DNA of 46,806 bases from Helochares maculicollis (lineage: Eukaryota; Arthropoda; Insecta; Coleoptera; Hydrophilidae), in the NCBI GenBank assembly GCA_033557835.1, contig JAWQRO010000242.1, positions 1 to 46,806 of the forward strand, given 5' to 3'. Position numbers and translations under genes: made by a program. Below, one piece after another: positions 46,746 through 46,806 of this stretch (position 1 is its first letter; each line of letters starts with the position of its first letter). A model generated the notes under the pieces. That model ran no database searches. It was not told the DNA's origin and saw nothing but the letters and a program-made list of their open reading frames with translations.

Positions 46746-46783
46746 GTTGAACATTCGCAGTACCTTGTGCTTTTGCTTTTGCT

Positions 46784-46806
46784 CTATATATATATATATA
46801 TATATA
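46784..46806. repeat. (TA)n microsatellite at the window end
   Basis: TATATA repeat running off the end of the window. Confidence 0.9.

Noticed and set aside
1..46806. tRNA, rRNA, known microRNA or CRISPR features
   Set aside because: I looked for B-box-like tRNA words, familiar microRNA seeds and spaced repeats by eye and found none convincing. A covariance-model scan was not possible.

Overview
The window reads as nuclear DNA of an insect. It is AT-rich, has long introns and GT-AG junctions, and carries decayed mariner transposons plus AT microsatellites. The closest recollected homologues are insect, and I lean towards Hymenoptera, but that is inference from gene flavour, not a search. 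No prokaryotic, organellar or CRISPR features were seen, and I recognised no tRNA or rRNA.

Three protein-coding genes can be supported. (1) scalloped (sd), the TEAD-family transcription factor of the Hippo pathway, is on + from 5915 to 31641. Nine coding exons join in frame to give 405 residues: the TEA DNA-binding domain (two exons, split by a 19 kb intron), a linker, and the complete Yorkie/YAP- and Vestigial-binding domain. The first coding exon(s) were not found and probably lie upstream of the window. (2) An intronless FAHD2-like fumarylacetoacetate hydrolase-domain gene lies convergently on - (34732-35691). Its metal ligands are kept, but the usual His/Glu lid dyad is replaced. (3) MED28, a Mediator head/core subunit, is on + (38540-44706) with four coding exons and a glutamine-rich tail.

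The most striking observation is at the end of MED28. Directly after the in-frame TGA, which sits in the leaky context TGA-C, the same frame continues for 28 sense codons. The first 20 are a perfect (Arg-Gly)10 written with many different synonymous codons. Variation at synonymous sites with none at non-synonymous sites suggests the tract is translated, either by stop-codon readthrough or by an alternative acceptor 27 nt downstream that skips the TGA in frame.

Around the genes: four independent decayed mariner copies (window start, sd intron 1, sd intron 5, window end); a 22-bp minisatellite, a ~24-bp tandem repeat and CpG/GC-richer islands inside sd intron 1 (candidate regulatory DNA); and, downstream of the sd stop, (TATG)n/(TA)n microsatellites enclosing a perfect 20-bp inverted repeat. 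T-rich, strand-asymmetric stretches occupy the FAHD2-MED28 intergenic region and MED28 intron 2. They produce long hydrophobic open frames that I do not accept as genes.
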